Shown here: piece after piece, positions 52,958 to 61,039 of the stretch
Position numbering within the stretch: the stretch's first letter is position 1
Layout of the letters: each line of letters begins with the position of its first letter
Source of the DNA: Leptospiraceae bacterium
Lineage (GTDB): Bacteria; Spirochaetota; Leptospiria; Leptospirales; Leptospiraceae
Direction: 5' to 3'
NCBI GenBank assembly: GCA_024233865.1
Contig: JACKPA010000012.1
Location: forward strand, 1-64,000
Length of the DNA: 64,000 bases
Made by a program: the position numbers and the translations under genes
The notes under the pieces: generated by a model
What the model was told of the DNA's origin: nothing
The model's input: only the letters and a program-made list of their open reading frames with translations
Databases searched by the model: none

Positions 52958-53953
52958 TTAGAATATTAACATCGCATCTCCGTAGGAATAGAACCGCATT
53001 TTATTTTCAATTGCCTTGTGATAGGCTTCCATTAATAACTCAGTTCCGGCAAACGCTGCGACGAGCATAATCAAGCTACTACCGGGAAGATGAAAGTTTG
53101 TCACCAACGCATCAATGGAACAAACCGAATCCTCAGGAGTTATAAATAGTTCCGTAGAACTGCTTCCCGGAACAAACACAGCATTTTGTGAATCATAGCA
53201 CGTTTCCAAAACCCTTAGGGTAGTTGTACCTATGGAAATAATCCGATGTTTATTTTGCTTTTGAGAGTTAAGATTTTCTGCCACCCCTGGTGATAAAGTA
53301 TACCTTTCACTATGCAGTTTCTTATTTTGTATCTGCTCTTCTGTCACCTTTGCAAAAGTTCCATAACCAATGGTCAAATTCGCACCGATAAACTCCACTC
53401 CAAAATCCAATAATTGGGCTTTTAACTCATCTGTGAAGTGCAAGGCTGCGGTAGGTGCAGCGACAGAACCAGATAAATCAGCAAAAATGGTTTGGTATCT
53501 GGAATTATCCGAGTCTTCAGCTTTTCTTTTCAAATAAGGTGGAATCGGTATGTTTCCGTTTTTTTCAAAAAATTCTTCCGTCAGCACAAACTCAGACTGA
53601 ATGATAGCATTGGAGTTTTCCAATCCTATAAATACAAAACTATCTTTATTGTGAAATAGCCTCTCACCACACTTTAGTTTTCCTGATTTGGCAAGTATAC
53701 ACTTCCAAGTTTCAGAATCATCTTTTGTATCATTTTTTTCTAAAAATATACACTCATGGATTCTTCCTTTTGAGCTTGTTAAATAAAATCTTCTTTTGCT
53801 TACCTTTGTATTGTTGTAAACTAAGGTGTCTCCTTTTTGGAGATAATTTTTTATGTTTTTAAAGTGAGGTTCAATTTTTATGCTGCCTGTTTTTTTATTT
53901 ATGAGCATTAAGTGAGATTCATCTCTCTTCTCAGAAGGATATTTTGCAATCAA
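52958..53953 (-). CDS. queA: S-adenosylmethionine:tRNA ribosyltransferase-isomerase
   Basis: Enzyme of 331 aa making epoxyqueuosine in the tRNA wobble position. Family signatures: TLVYNNTKVSKRRFY, GSVAAPTAALHFT, the TIGYGTFAKV region, and the C-terminal NFHLPGSSLIMLVAAFAG followed by YSYGDAMLIF. The annotated start is a TTG at 53953, but the family N-terminus (FDYELPEELIA in others) appears upstream in the same frame as PFFFELESSLIA, with no ATG, GTG or TTG between there and the upstream stop. The true start may be a rare codon such as ATA at 54010, or the beginning may be damaged. Confidence 0.9.
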   Translation of the reverse strand: MIAKYPSEKRDESHLMLINKKTGSIKIEPHFKNIKNYLQKGDTLVYNNTKVSKRRFYLTSSKGRIHECIFLEKNDTKDDSETWKCILAKSGKLKCGERLFHNKDSFVFIGLENSNAIIQSEFVLTEEFFEKNGNIPIPPYLKRKAEDSDNSRYQTIFADLSGSVAAPTAALHFTDELKAQLLDFGVEFIGANLTIGYGTFAKVTEEQIQNKKLHSERYTLSPGVAENLNSQKQNKHRIISIGTTTLRVLETCYDSQNAVFVPGSSSTELFITPEDSVCSIDALVTNFHLPGSSLIMLVAAFAGTELLMEAYHKAIENKMRFYSYGDAMLIF

Positions 53954-54006
53954 AGAAGATTCTAGTTCAAAAAAAAATGGCTCAACTAAATCCGTACTAT
54001 ATACCT

Positions 54007-54315
54007 CTATTCAGTTATTTCGTCTCGTATGATTTTGGCTTCAAATAGTATCAGTTTTATTTTTAGTTCCACTATTTTGGATAGCATGGCATTGAGTCTC
54101 ATCAATTTCTCATTTTTTGAACTATCATTTTCCGGATGAAAACTCAGTTTAACATAGTCCATTTGCTCTTGCACTTTGGCAAGCTTATCGTCAATATCAG
54201 ACAAAAAAGATTGAACTGACTTGTGTTCTTCAAGAGAACTCTCAAAAAATTCTACAACTTCCTGTTCTCTATCAAAAATTTTTTCTAAAACAATTGTATC
54301 TTCTGTAATTTCCAA
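54007..54315 (-). CDS. Small coiled-coil protein of unknown function
   Basis: Protein of 102 aa that I do not recognise. It is acidic at the N-terminus (MEITEDTIVLEK) and almost wholly helical, with heptad spacing in VEFFESSLEEHKSVQSF and LMRLNAMLSKIVELKIKL, so a coiled-coil dimer or FlgN/FliT-like export chaperone fold is conceivable but not supported by a motif. The only start codon available in frame at this point is TTG, without a good ribosome binding site. Its stop lies beside the beginning of queA, and the two may be translated in sequence. Confidence 0.6.
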   Translation of the reverse strand: MEITEDTIVLEKIFDREQEVVEFFESSLEEHKSVQSFLSDIDDKLAKVQEQMDYVKLSFHPENDSSKNEKLMRLNAMLSKIVELKIKLILFEAKIIRDEITE

Positions 54316-54429
54316 AGTATTATAACCATTTATTATTAGATTAGAGAAAACTCCAAGGACTAACCTAAGAGAGTTACTCTTATATTTTAGACATAATTCT
54401 TTTATTAATTGCCCTTAGCAAGAACTATT

Positions 54430-55185
54430 TTATTGATTCGAAATCCTGTATTCGTTTCGAATACGTTCAATTTCATCTTTTATGATCAAATGCACCTTCT
54501 CTGTCAAAGTATCCACACTGTCATTTGCAAAATTTTGATATGGTATCTCATCAAGAACTTGGACTCTGATTTGGTGCTTGCCTTTTAAAATGAAGCCCTT
54601 TTTCGGAAGGGCTTTGGAAGAACCTTCGATTGCTATAGGTAAAATAGACTTTTTTGTTTTTAATGCAAGTTCAAAAGCTCCTTTTTTGAAAGAGCGTATT
54701 TCACCATCAGGTGATCTTGTTCCTTCCGGAAACATTAAAATAGAACTTCCCGCTTCTAAAGTTTTTTCGCATGCCAACATCATTTCCCGGTTGCTTGCCG
54801 TACTCCCGCGATTTAATTTAATATATCGGTTTAAAACCATGTTCCACCCAATTAACGGAACTTTAAAAATCTCAATTTTTGAAACCCATTTGTAGTGTAC
54901 AAACAAACGGAATAAAACAAGTATATCTACAAGGGACTGGTGGTTGGAAACAATAATATAGGTTCTTTTGGAATAAATTCTTTCTCTTCCATTTATGGTA
55001 ACTCTCCAAAGAGGATTCAACCATGTATACAAAGAAGCCCAAAAAGAAGTAAAAATATGTAGTATAACCAATCTTCTATCAAACAAAAAAGTAACTAACC
55101 AAATTAGTAAGGCAATTGGAAACAAGATAAAAGAAGTTATAAGAATAAAACCCCAGAATAAAAGTGACATTATGATTGGAATCAT
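54430..55185 (-). CDS. plsC: 1-acyl-sn-glycerol-3-phosphate acyltransferase
   Basis: Membrane acyltransferase of 251 aa making phosphatidic acid from lysophosphatidic acid. An N-terminal hydrophobic segment (about 5-35) precedes the catalytic block I NHQSLVD (HxxxxD, residues about 81-86) and block III FPEGTRSPDGE near 153, followed by KKSILPIAIEG. Length is typical. The ATG is preceded by agtagg. The first bases overlap a longer reading frame on the other strand, but the real neighbouring gene begins at 55272, so this gene and its neighbour are divergent. Confidence 0.93.
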   Translation of the reverse strand: MIPIIMSLLFWGFILITSFILFPIALLIWLVTFLFDRRLVILHIFTSFWASLYTWLNPLWRVTINGRERIYSKRTYIIVSNHQSLVDILVLFRLFVHYKWVSKIEIFKVPLIGWNMVLNRYIKLNRGSTASNREMMLACEKTLEAGSSILMFPEGTRSPDGEIRSFKKGAFELALKTKKSILPIAIEGSSKALPKKGFILKGKHQIRVQVLDEIPYQNFANDSVDTLTEKVHLIIKDEIERIRNEYRISNQ

Positions 55186-55271
55186 TTTTACCTACTAAAA
55201 ATTATGCTCCTATATTCCCAAAATTAAAAATTTCTTTTATAAAAAAAGAGGTTTCTAATCATAAAATAAAT

Positions 55272-55640
55272 ATGAAGCGATTAAATCTACTTATTTTTAT
55301 TTTTGTTTTAAATTTTCCCATACATCTTTACGCAAAAAATATACCATATCAAGAAATTGATAACATACTTAAAGAAACATGGGATTCAACCTACCCAATA
55401 CCCTATTCAAGAATCGTCAAAAAAGACGTTTTAGGAAAGGGAATTATGAAATTCAAGAAAAAAAATTACAATTATTATCTCTATACATTTATTGTATTTG
55501 TGCCAAGGTATATTCTTGTAAACGATAAACCCGTCCCGGCACCCAATAGCCATGGGAGGAACATACCGGTGAAACTATTTTTTTACCCTAGTGAATCAGA
55601 GAAACCATATAAAATCAAACTAGGTGAAATTACGAAATAG
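55272..55640 (+). CDS. Small exported protein of unknown function
   Basis: Protein of 122 aa from the ATG at 55272; a longer frame starting at 55176 would place the hydrophobic segment inside and is unlikely. A signal peptide (LLIFIFVLNFPIHLYA) is followed by a basic, Tyr-rich mature part with no motif that I recognise. The ending KLFFYPSESEKPYKIKLGEI suggests a beta strand-rich fold. Its last 11 bases overlap the end of the convergent hemL gene. Confidence 0.65.
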   Translation: MKRLNLLIFIFVLNFPIHLYAKNIPYQEIDNILKETWDSTYPIPYSRIVKKDVLGKGIMKFKKKNYNYYLYTFIVFVPRYILVNDKPVPAPNSHGRNIPVKLFFYPSESEKPYKIKLGEITK

Positions 55641-56904
55641 CCTTTTTCACTTTGGTTAGCGTTTTTTCCAGTATATCGTCCGTGTGTGCCGTAGACAGAA
55701 ACCCAACTTCATATCCCGAAGGGGCTAGGTAGATTCCTTCTTTTAAAAGAGAATGGAAAAGCTTGGCAAAGTTTTCTTTGTGATTGGCTGGGATTTTGTC
55801 TATCCTTCGGATTGGTTCCGAACTATTTTGGTGAAGCCAAAATAGAGAAGAATAAAAGGAAGCATCCCATTCCACATCGCTTTTTTCATTCAGAATAGAC
55901 ACGAACCTATTAAGAAATGATTCGGTTTTTGTTTTCAAGGCTTGGTGCACACCGTCTCTTTTTAACTTTTTAAGAGTAGCGAGTCCTGCTCTCATACCGA
56001 TAGGATTGGCACTTAAAGTTCCGGCTTGGTAAACAGTTCCCGAAGGTGCAACCATATCCATATATTCTGATTTTCCAGCATAAGCTCCAACAGGAAATCC
56101 GCCTCCGATAATTTTCCCATAAGTCACCAAATCCGGTTTAATGGAAAACTCTTCACTCATTCCTTTCATTCCTACTCGAAAACCGGAAATTACTTCATCA
56201 AAGATTACTAAGGAGTTATTTTGTTTGGCTATTTGTACAATTTTTTCTATAAACTCCTTTCTCTGAATTAGTAGTCCGTAATTTGCCGGAATTGGCTCGA
56301 TGATCAAACAAGCGATTTCATGCCCGTGTTTTTCAAATAGCGTTTGCACATCGTTTTCGTTATCTAGAGGTAATACTAATGTATTTTTGCTAAATGATTT
56401 GCCTATTCCCGCACTATCTGAACTCGCTTCGCCAGCTAAGCCTGAGCCGGATTTGACAAGCAAAGAGTCTACGTGACCATGGTAACATCCGTCAAATTTT
56501 AAAACTTTATCTCGACCTGTGGCAGCCCTGGCGACTCGTAAAGCAGACATCACGGCTTCCGTTCCGGAAGAAACAAACCGGATTTTGTCAATCCAAGGAA
56601 TTTCTGCCACAATAAATTCGGCAAGTTCTACGGAATAAGGCTCAGTTGTTCCAAAAGACCAAGCCAGTCCGATGGTATCTTGTACAACTTCTTGAATTTC
56701 GTTGTCCCTATGACCCAAAATCAAAGGACCAAAACTTAAACAAAAGTCGATATATTCTTGTCCTTCCACGTCGTACAGATAGGCTCCGCTTGCACTTTTG
56801 AAAAATATAGGTGTGCCACCTACACTCCTGAAAGAGCGAACGGGAGAATGTACTCCGCCTGGGGATACCTGTATGGATCGTCTAAATAGTTCTTGAGAAG
56901 TCAT
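55630..56904 (-). CDS. hemL: Glutamate-1-semialdehyde 2,1-aminomutase
   Basis: PLP-dependent enzyme of 424 aa giving 5-aminolevulinate from glutamate-1-semialdehyde in the C5 route to heme. Family sentences are VSPGGVHSPVRSF at the N-terminus, RFVSSGTEAVMSALRVARA, FDGCYHGHVD, FDEVISGFRVG and YGKIIGGGFPVGAYAG, with the PLP-binding Lys in the last. Length is standard. Ribosome binding site aagga precedes the ATG. A receiver-kinase gene lies 21 bases upstream in the same direction, so expression and regulation may be linked. Confidence 0.96.
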   Translation of the reverse strand: MTSQELFRRSIQVSPGGVHSPVRSFRSVGGTPIFFKSASGAYLYDVEGQEYIDFCLSFGPLILGHRDNEIQEVVQDTIGLAWSFGTTEPYSVELAEFIVAEIPWIDKIRFVSSGTEAVMSALRVARAATGRDKVLKFDGCYHGHVDSLLVKSGSGLAGEASSDSAGIGKSFSKNTLVLPLDNENDVQTLFEKHGHEIACLIIEPIPANYGLLIQRKEFIEKIVQIAKQNNSLVIFDEVISGFRVGMKGMSEEFSIKPDLVTYGKIIGGGFPVGAYAGKSEYMDMVAPSGTVYQAGTLSANPIGMRAGLATLKKLKRDGVHQALKTKTESFLNRFVSILNEKSDVEWDASFYSSLFWLHQNSSEPIRRIDKIPANHKENFAKLFHSLLKEGIYLAPSGYEVGFLSTAHTDDILEKTLTKVKKAIS

Positions 56905-56925
56905 TGTATATCCTTATATAATTGG

Positions 56926-58008
56926 TTAAGTTGGTTTTTTGAGAGTAAAGGTAAAAGTGGTTCCCTTTCCCTCCTCACTTTTTAGCCAGATTGTACCATT
57001 GTTTTTTTCAATCATTTCTTTGCATAAAATGAGTCCCAACCCTGTTCCTTTTTCTCCCATAGTTCCGGCTGTAGTGTATTTCATGTCTATTCGAAAGAGC
57101 TTATCAATATTTTCCGGAGAAATGCCAATTCCACTATCCTGAACATTTACTTCTACATAGGTTTCTTTATCAGTATACCATAAAGAAATTTCTCCGTTTT
57201 GGGGTGTAAACTTCAAAGCATTGGAAATAAGATTTCTTATTATGGTTTCCAGCATATTGCTATCTGCCCAAACTTGAATGGTTTCCTCGTTTTTGAGTTC
57301 CAGAGTAATGTTTTTTTGTATGGCAAGATTTTGTAAAAGTGATATATTATTAACTATAATGGTTTTAAGGTCTAGCTTTTGATATTTTATCTGGATTGTT
57401 CTGGTTTCAAGCCTTGCCCATTTTAATAGATTATCCAATAAATCATAAGCAGATTTTAAAGAATCTTTAACAACGTTTATATATTTGGATACGTTTTCCG
57501 AAGAAGTATCGCTGTTGATAATCTCAATTAAAGAAAAAATTCCCCCCAAGGGTCCTTTCAAATCATGGGCTATAATAGAAAAAAACTTATCCTTGGTTTG
57601 ATTTGATTCTAATAAACTGATTTTTAACCTCTGGTTTTCTATATGAACCTTGACTCGTGCCAAAAGTTCAATGGTATTAAATGGTTTTGTGATGTAATCC
57701 ACTCCACCAACTTGGAAACCATTTATTATGTCTTCTTTGTTTGCTTTGGCTGTTATAAAAATAATAGGAATATCTTTTAATCTTTCGGAACTTTTTATAA
57801 TTTTACATACTTCAAACCCATCCATTCCGGGCATCATTACATCTAAAAGGATTAATTCAGGTGTATTTGCATTGAGAATATCAAGGGCATCTTGTCCGCT
57901 ATTTACGGCAGCAATATTGTAGTGTGCCTCTGATAAGATGTTTCCTAAAACTTCTATGTTTTCAGAAACATCGTCAACAATCAGAATAAAGTTTTTTTTT
58001 TGCTTCAT
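56926..58008 (-). CDS. Receiver-histidine kinase fusion upstream of hemL
   Basis: Soluble protein of 360 aa. An N-terminal receiver domain (about 6-122) has ILIVDDVSENIEV and acceptor Asp near 55 in LILLDVMMPGMDGFE, with the conserved Lys in YITKPFN. HisKA follows with the phospho-acceptor His near 150 in IIAHDLKGPLGG, and HATPase_c (about 245-358) has DSGIGISPEN and GTGLGLILCKEM. The same architecture occurs at 31363-32625. It lies directly upstream of hemL, matching the kinase next to hemN. Start codon context is AT-rich without a clear ribosome binding site. Confidence 0.91.
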   Translation of the reverse strand: MKQKKNFILIVDDVSENIEVLGNILSEAHYNIAAVNSGQDALDILNANTPELILLDVMMPGMDGFEVCKIIKSSERLKDIPIIFITAKANKEDIINGFQVGGVDYITKPFNTIELLARVKVHIENQRLKISLLESNQTKDKFFSIIAHDLKGPLGGIFSLIEIINSDTSSENVSKYINVVKDSLKSAYDLLDNLLKWARLETRTIQIKYQKLDLKTIIVNNISLLQNLAIQKNITLELKNEETIQVWADSNMLETIIRNLISNALKFTPQNGEISLWYTDKETYVEVNVQDSGIGISPENIDKLFRIDMKYTTAGTMGEKGTGLGLILCKEMIEKNNGTIWLKSEEGKGTTFTFTLKKPT

Positions 58009-58095
58009 TATATATTAATAATTAATCTTAATGTAATAAATTTTATGTAACTTTTTCTTGCAATTAAAATCTAAAAAAATAAAAAAGGAGAAAAT

Positions 58096-59025
58096 ATGCA
58101 GTATTCACTATCATCAAAAATCGCTCCCATTAAAGAACAAGTCAACGAATATATAAATGGTTTTAAAAATTACTTCCATACCCATAACCTCTATAATATA
58201 ATTGGGCATAGAATAGGTGATTACAAACACTATCCTAAAAATTTAAATGATGCAAAAGATATACACAAATACAAAGACATTGTTGCCATGATAGACCACG
58301 CTTTTTTAAACCAGGGTCTTACGGGAATAGAGCTTGATCTCCGACAATGGAACAACAATCATATATGTGTGGTGCATGATACAATTCGCAAAAACGTATC
58401 TTCTCAAGGTGAAGAATATATTGTGAAAAATTCCCTTGAAAATGTTTTAACCCACTTTATCGAGAAAGGATACTATAAACACAAAAAACTATTTATCGAA
58501 ATCAAGGTATCAGGCAAATTTTTCAGGTTTAAGGATAAAACTTTTTTTCCAGATTATGTATCCAAGGAAGAAAGGCATTTCATCGGCAGCGTTTTTTCTT
58601 CTACGGAAGAGATAATTTTAAAATATCCGGACAAACAACAAATTAGAAATTCTATTAATTTTATTTCTTTTAGTTTAGCTGCTTTGCACTATGCTTATCG
58701 TTCCGGAGATGAAAACTACGCTCTTTATTTGATTCTATCCACGAACCAATTCATGAAAAAGTTTTTATCACGTTTTTTTTCTTATATTCCTTTAACAGAA
58801 GCTGAAAAACTGCGGATTCAATATTCCGAATGGCTAAAAGGGCTTTGGTTTGACCCCTACTATCTCCAAAATCCTGTAGAGACACTTCAAGAAATCAACT
58901 CTCAAAGGAAAAATAAGTTAGAATTGTTTATATCAACCTATGGGATGGATCCCCAAAAGTTGCTAGAAAAATTTAAAGGAAAAGACAAGCTAGAAATTCA
59001 TGGTGTAATTTTTGAGTGTGAGTAA
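58096..59025 (+). CDS. Glycerophosphodiester phosphodiesterase-like protein
   Basis: Protein of 309 aa related to the GDPD/PI-PLC TIM-barrel families. The N-terminal IIGHRIGDYKHYP resembles the GHR start of the fold. GIELDLRQWNNNHICVVHDT carries the metal-binding Glu and Asp and the second catalytic His, and LFIEIKVSG the third acidic ligand. The usual HRGxxxxxPENT sequence is loosened, so substrate may differ from glycerophosphodiesters. There is no signal peptide. A strong ribosome binding site (aaggag) precedes the ATG. It stands alone. Confidence 0.72.
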   Translation: MQYSLSSKIAPIKEQVNEYINGFKNYFHTHNLYNIIGHRIGDYKHYPKNLNDAKDIHKYKDIVAMIDHAFLNQGLTGIELDLRQWNNNHICVVHDTIRKNVSSQGEEYIVKNSLENVLTHFIEKGYYKHKKLFIEIKVSGKFFRFKDKTFFPDYVSKEERHFIGSVFSSTEEIILKYPDKQQIRNSINFISFSLAALHYAYRSGDENYALYLILSTNQFMKKFLSRFFSYIPLTEAEKLRIQYSEWLKGLWFDPYYLQNPVETLQEINSQRKNKLELFISTYGMDPQKLLEKFKGKDKLEIHGVIFECE

Positions 59026-59343
59026 TCAAGTATCTCGACAAGCTCGATAAACGGTACACATATCTATCCATGGTATATTTCAATATATTGCAAAATTGTT
59101 TAAAAAGCTTTTAAAAAAAAGAGCGCGCTCTAAAAATACTCCCAAATCTTTTTTTCACTTTTTTCTTTTCAAATAATGTTTACTGTTTCACTTAACCCTT
59201 TGTATACTATATGACTCGACGTATTTGATTTTTCTTACAATAGACCTTTTCCGTTTCTCAAAACTTTTTAAAATATCAGATAATTTGGTTTGACTTTCCA
59301 TAATTAAAATTCATTACTAGTAGGTATCTTGGATACTCAAATT
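59026..59343. other. Intergenic region with a GC palindrome
   Basis: About 300 AT-rich bases. The only striking element is the perfect 12-bp palindrome AGAGCGCGCTCT at 59120-59131, preceded by an A run. It could be a dyad operator site or a weak hairpin. No gene is visible; the downstream part should hold the promoter of the phosphatase operon. Confidence 0.45.
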
Positions 59344-61029
59344 ATGAAAAATTTCAATAATATAACTCGGTACCTCGTATTTACAATCATAATTGCAACA
59401 ATCGCCTTCTGGAATTGTAAAAAAAAAGAAGAAACACAGATAATTAAACGTTCGATTCGCTCGGATATAGATATTTATCTTGTTCCGAATAAATACAATT
59501 TGCTAGAAACAAACAAAACGGAAATATTCAAACCAGTTGCTCATTTTAATAAAAGTCAACTCGTCAGTTTATTAAAGCCTTATAAAAGGAAGTTAGAAGA
59601 CCTCCAAACCAGTAATGCTCTTAGTTATCTTGAAAAAGATGATATAATTGCCATGAAGGTTGAAGGTACATCTCACTCGACAATTCACCCTTATGATCAA
59701 GATATTCCTATTCTTTTTTATGGTAAGTGGTTTCAAACAGGAGAATACAAAGATGTCATCCATCTAGCTCATATTGTTCCAACAATCGCTCAAATTCTAA
59801 AGATAAGAAACCCAAACGGAATCGAAACAACCCCCATAAAAAATATTTTAAAAACCCAAGAGGATTCTATTCCGGAAATCATCGTCACAATTGTAATTGA
59901 CCAAGGTGGAAAGCAGGTCTATGATGTTCATTCTGATATTCCCAAAACAATTCAGAATCTCTTTAAAGAAAGTGCATATTTTCCTAACGCACAAGTAGGA
60001 CATATTGACTCTCATACGGCTGCCGGACATGCTTCCATAGGAACAGGTTCTTATACTGGCAAGCATGGAATCATTGGCAATACAAAATTCCATTGGAAAA
60101 ATAATCAGCTTATCGAGCAAAATATTTATATCAATGAAAAAGGAGAAATCGATACCTCCAACCTAAAAGTGGAAACATTGGCTGATGTTTTGGATTATGA
60201 ACTTGGAAACGAAGTAGAAGTTATCAGCCAGGCTCATGCAATGAGAGCATCCATAGGTATGGCTGGACATGGTTCTTATCTTTTTAAGGATTCTTATGTC
60301 AAAGGCGATCAAGACTTTGTATACTGGATTGCAAACCAAAGTAACAAATGGGAAACCGATCCTCGCTTTTATTCTATTCATCGTATTGTAGCCAAATATG
60401 ACCCCTATCGAAACTACAAAAGAGAATATCCGCGTGGAAAATACGATCTTAGGTTGCGTTACAAGGCAGACTTTAATAAATATTGGTATTATATAATGTC
60501 AACACCAGCGCAAGCCAAAATGGAAAGCAAACTATTTATGGAAATGATCCAACAAGTGATTATCAAGAAGAAAAAGCACAAAGATCAACTAACAGACCTT
60601 GCCTACCTAAACTTGAAATCGTTTGATAAAGCAGGGCATCTCTTTGGATGGGAATCTTTGGAAGCAAGAGAAACTTTTCTGGAAATAGACAAACAAATTG
60701 GAATCATACTGGAATTCTTAAAAAAGAATTATGGAGACAACTTCATTCTTGTTTTGACAGCAGATCATGGCTGTGCTCCTCTACCGGAGATTTCCGGTGG
60801 GAAACGACTAAAGATTGAAACTGTTTTCAAAGAAGTCAATTCTCTTCTTCCCCAAGAAAGCGACGAAAGTATTATAGACTATATGACGATCAACCAAATT
60901 TCCTTGGACAAAAAGGTCATGCTAAAACACAACATAACAGACAAAGACGTTATCCAAAAAATCAAAAACATAGAAGTTGATGGAAAAGCGTTTTTTAAAA
61001 AAGTCTACAGTAAATTTGATTTATTTTAA
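59344..61029 (+). CDS. Alkaline-phosphatase-superfamily lipoprotein (PafA/phosphodiesterase type)
   Basis: Exported metal-dependent phosphatase or phosphodiesterase of 561 aa from the ATG at 59344. A hydrophobic N-terminus ends with AFWNC, a loose lipobox, followed by a Lys-rich stretch. Active-site motifs of the superfamily are present: VIDQGGKQV with a metal Asp, SHTAAGHASIGTG with the nucleophile Thr, SFDKAGHLFG with Asp and His metal ligands, and LTADHGCAPLP with the Asp-His pair. Nucleophile Thr points to a PafA/NPP-like enzyme. It probably acts on the cell surface or in the periplasm. The next gene starts 11 bases after its stop. Confidence 0.86.
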   Translation: MKNFNNITRYLVFTIIIATIAFWNCKKKEETQIIKRSIRSDIDIYLVPNKYNLLETNKTEIFKPVAHFNKSQLVSLLKPYKRKLEDLQTSNALSYLEKDDIIAMKVEGTSHSTIHPYDQDIPILFYGKWFQTGEYKDVIHLAHIVPTIAQILKIRNPNGIETTPIKNILKTQEDSIPEIIVTIVIDQGGKQVYDVHSDIPKTIQNLFKESAYFPNAQVGHIDSHTAAGHASIGTGSYTGKHGIIGNTKFHWKNNQLIEQNIYINEKGEIDTSNLKVETLADVLDYELGNEVEVISQAHAMRASIGMAGHGSYLFKDSYVKGDQDFVYWIANQSNKWETDPRFYSIHRIVAKYDPYRNYKREYPRGKYDLRLRYKADFNKYWYYIMSTPAQAKMESKLFMEMIQQVIIKKKKHKDQLTDLAYLNLKSFDKAGHLFGWESLEARETFLEIDKQIGIILEFLKKNYGDNFILVLTADHGCAPLPEISGGKRLKIETVFKEVNSLLPQESDESIIDYMTINQISLDKKVMLKHNITDKDVIQKIKNIEVDGKAFFKKVYSKFDLF

Positions 61030-61039
61030 CGGATTAAAG

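Noticed and set aside
55176..55271. Longer start for the small exported protein
   Set aside because: It would bury the signal peptide and overlap plsC on the opposite strand.
60977..61039. Upstream start for the SpoIIE protein
   Set aside because: It overlaps the preceding phosphatase gene by over 50 bases; the ATG at 61040 directly follows that gene and gives a proper N-terminal membrane region.
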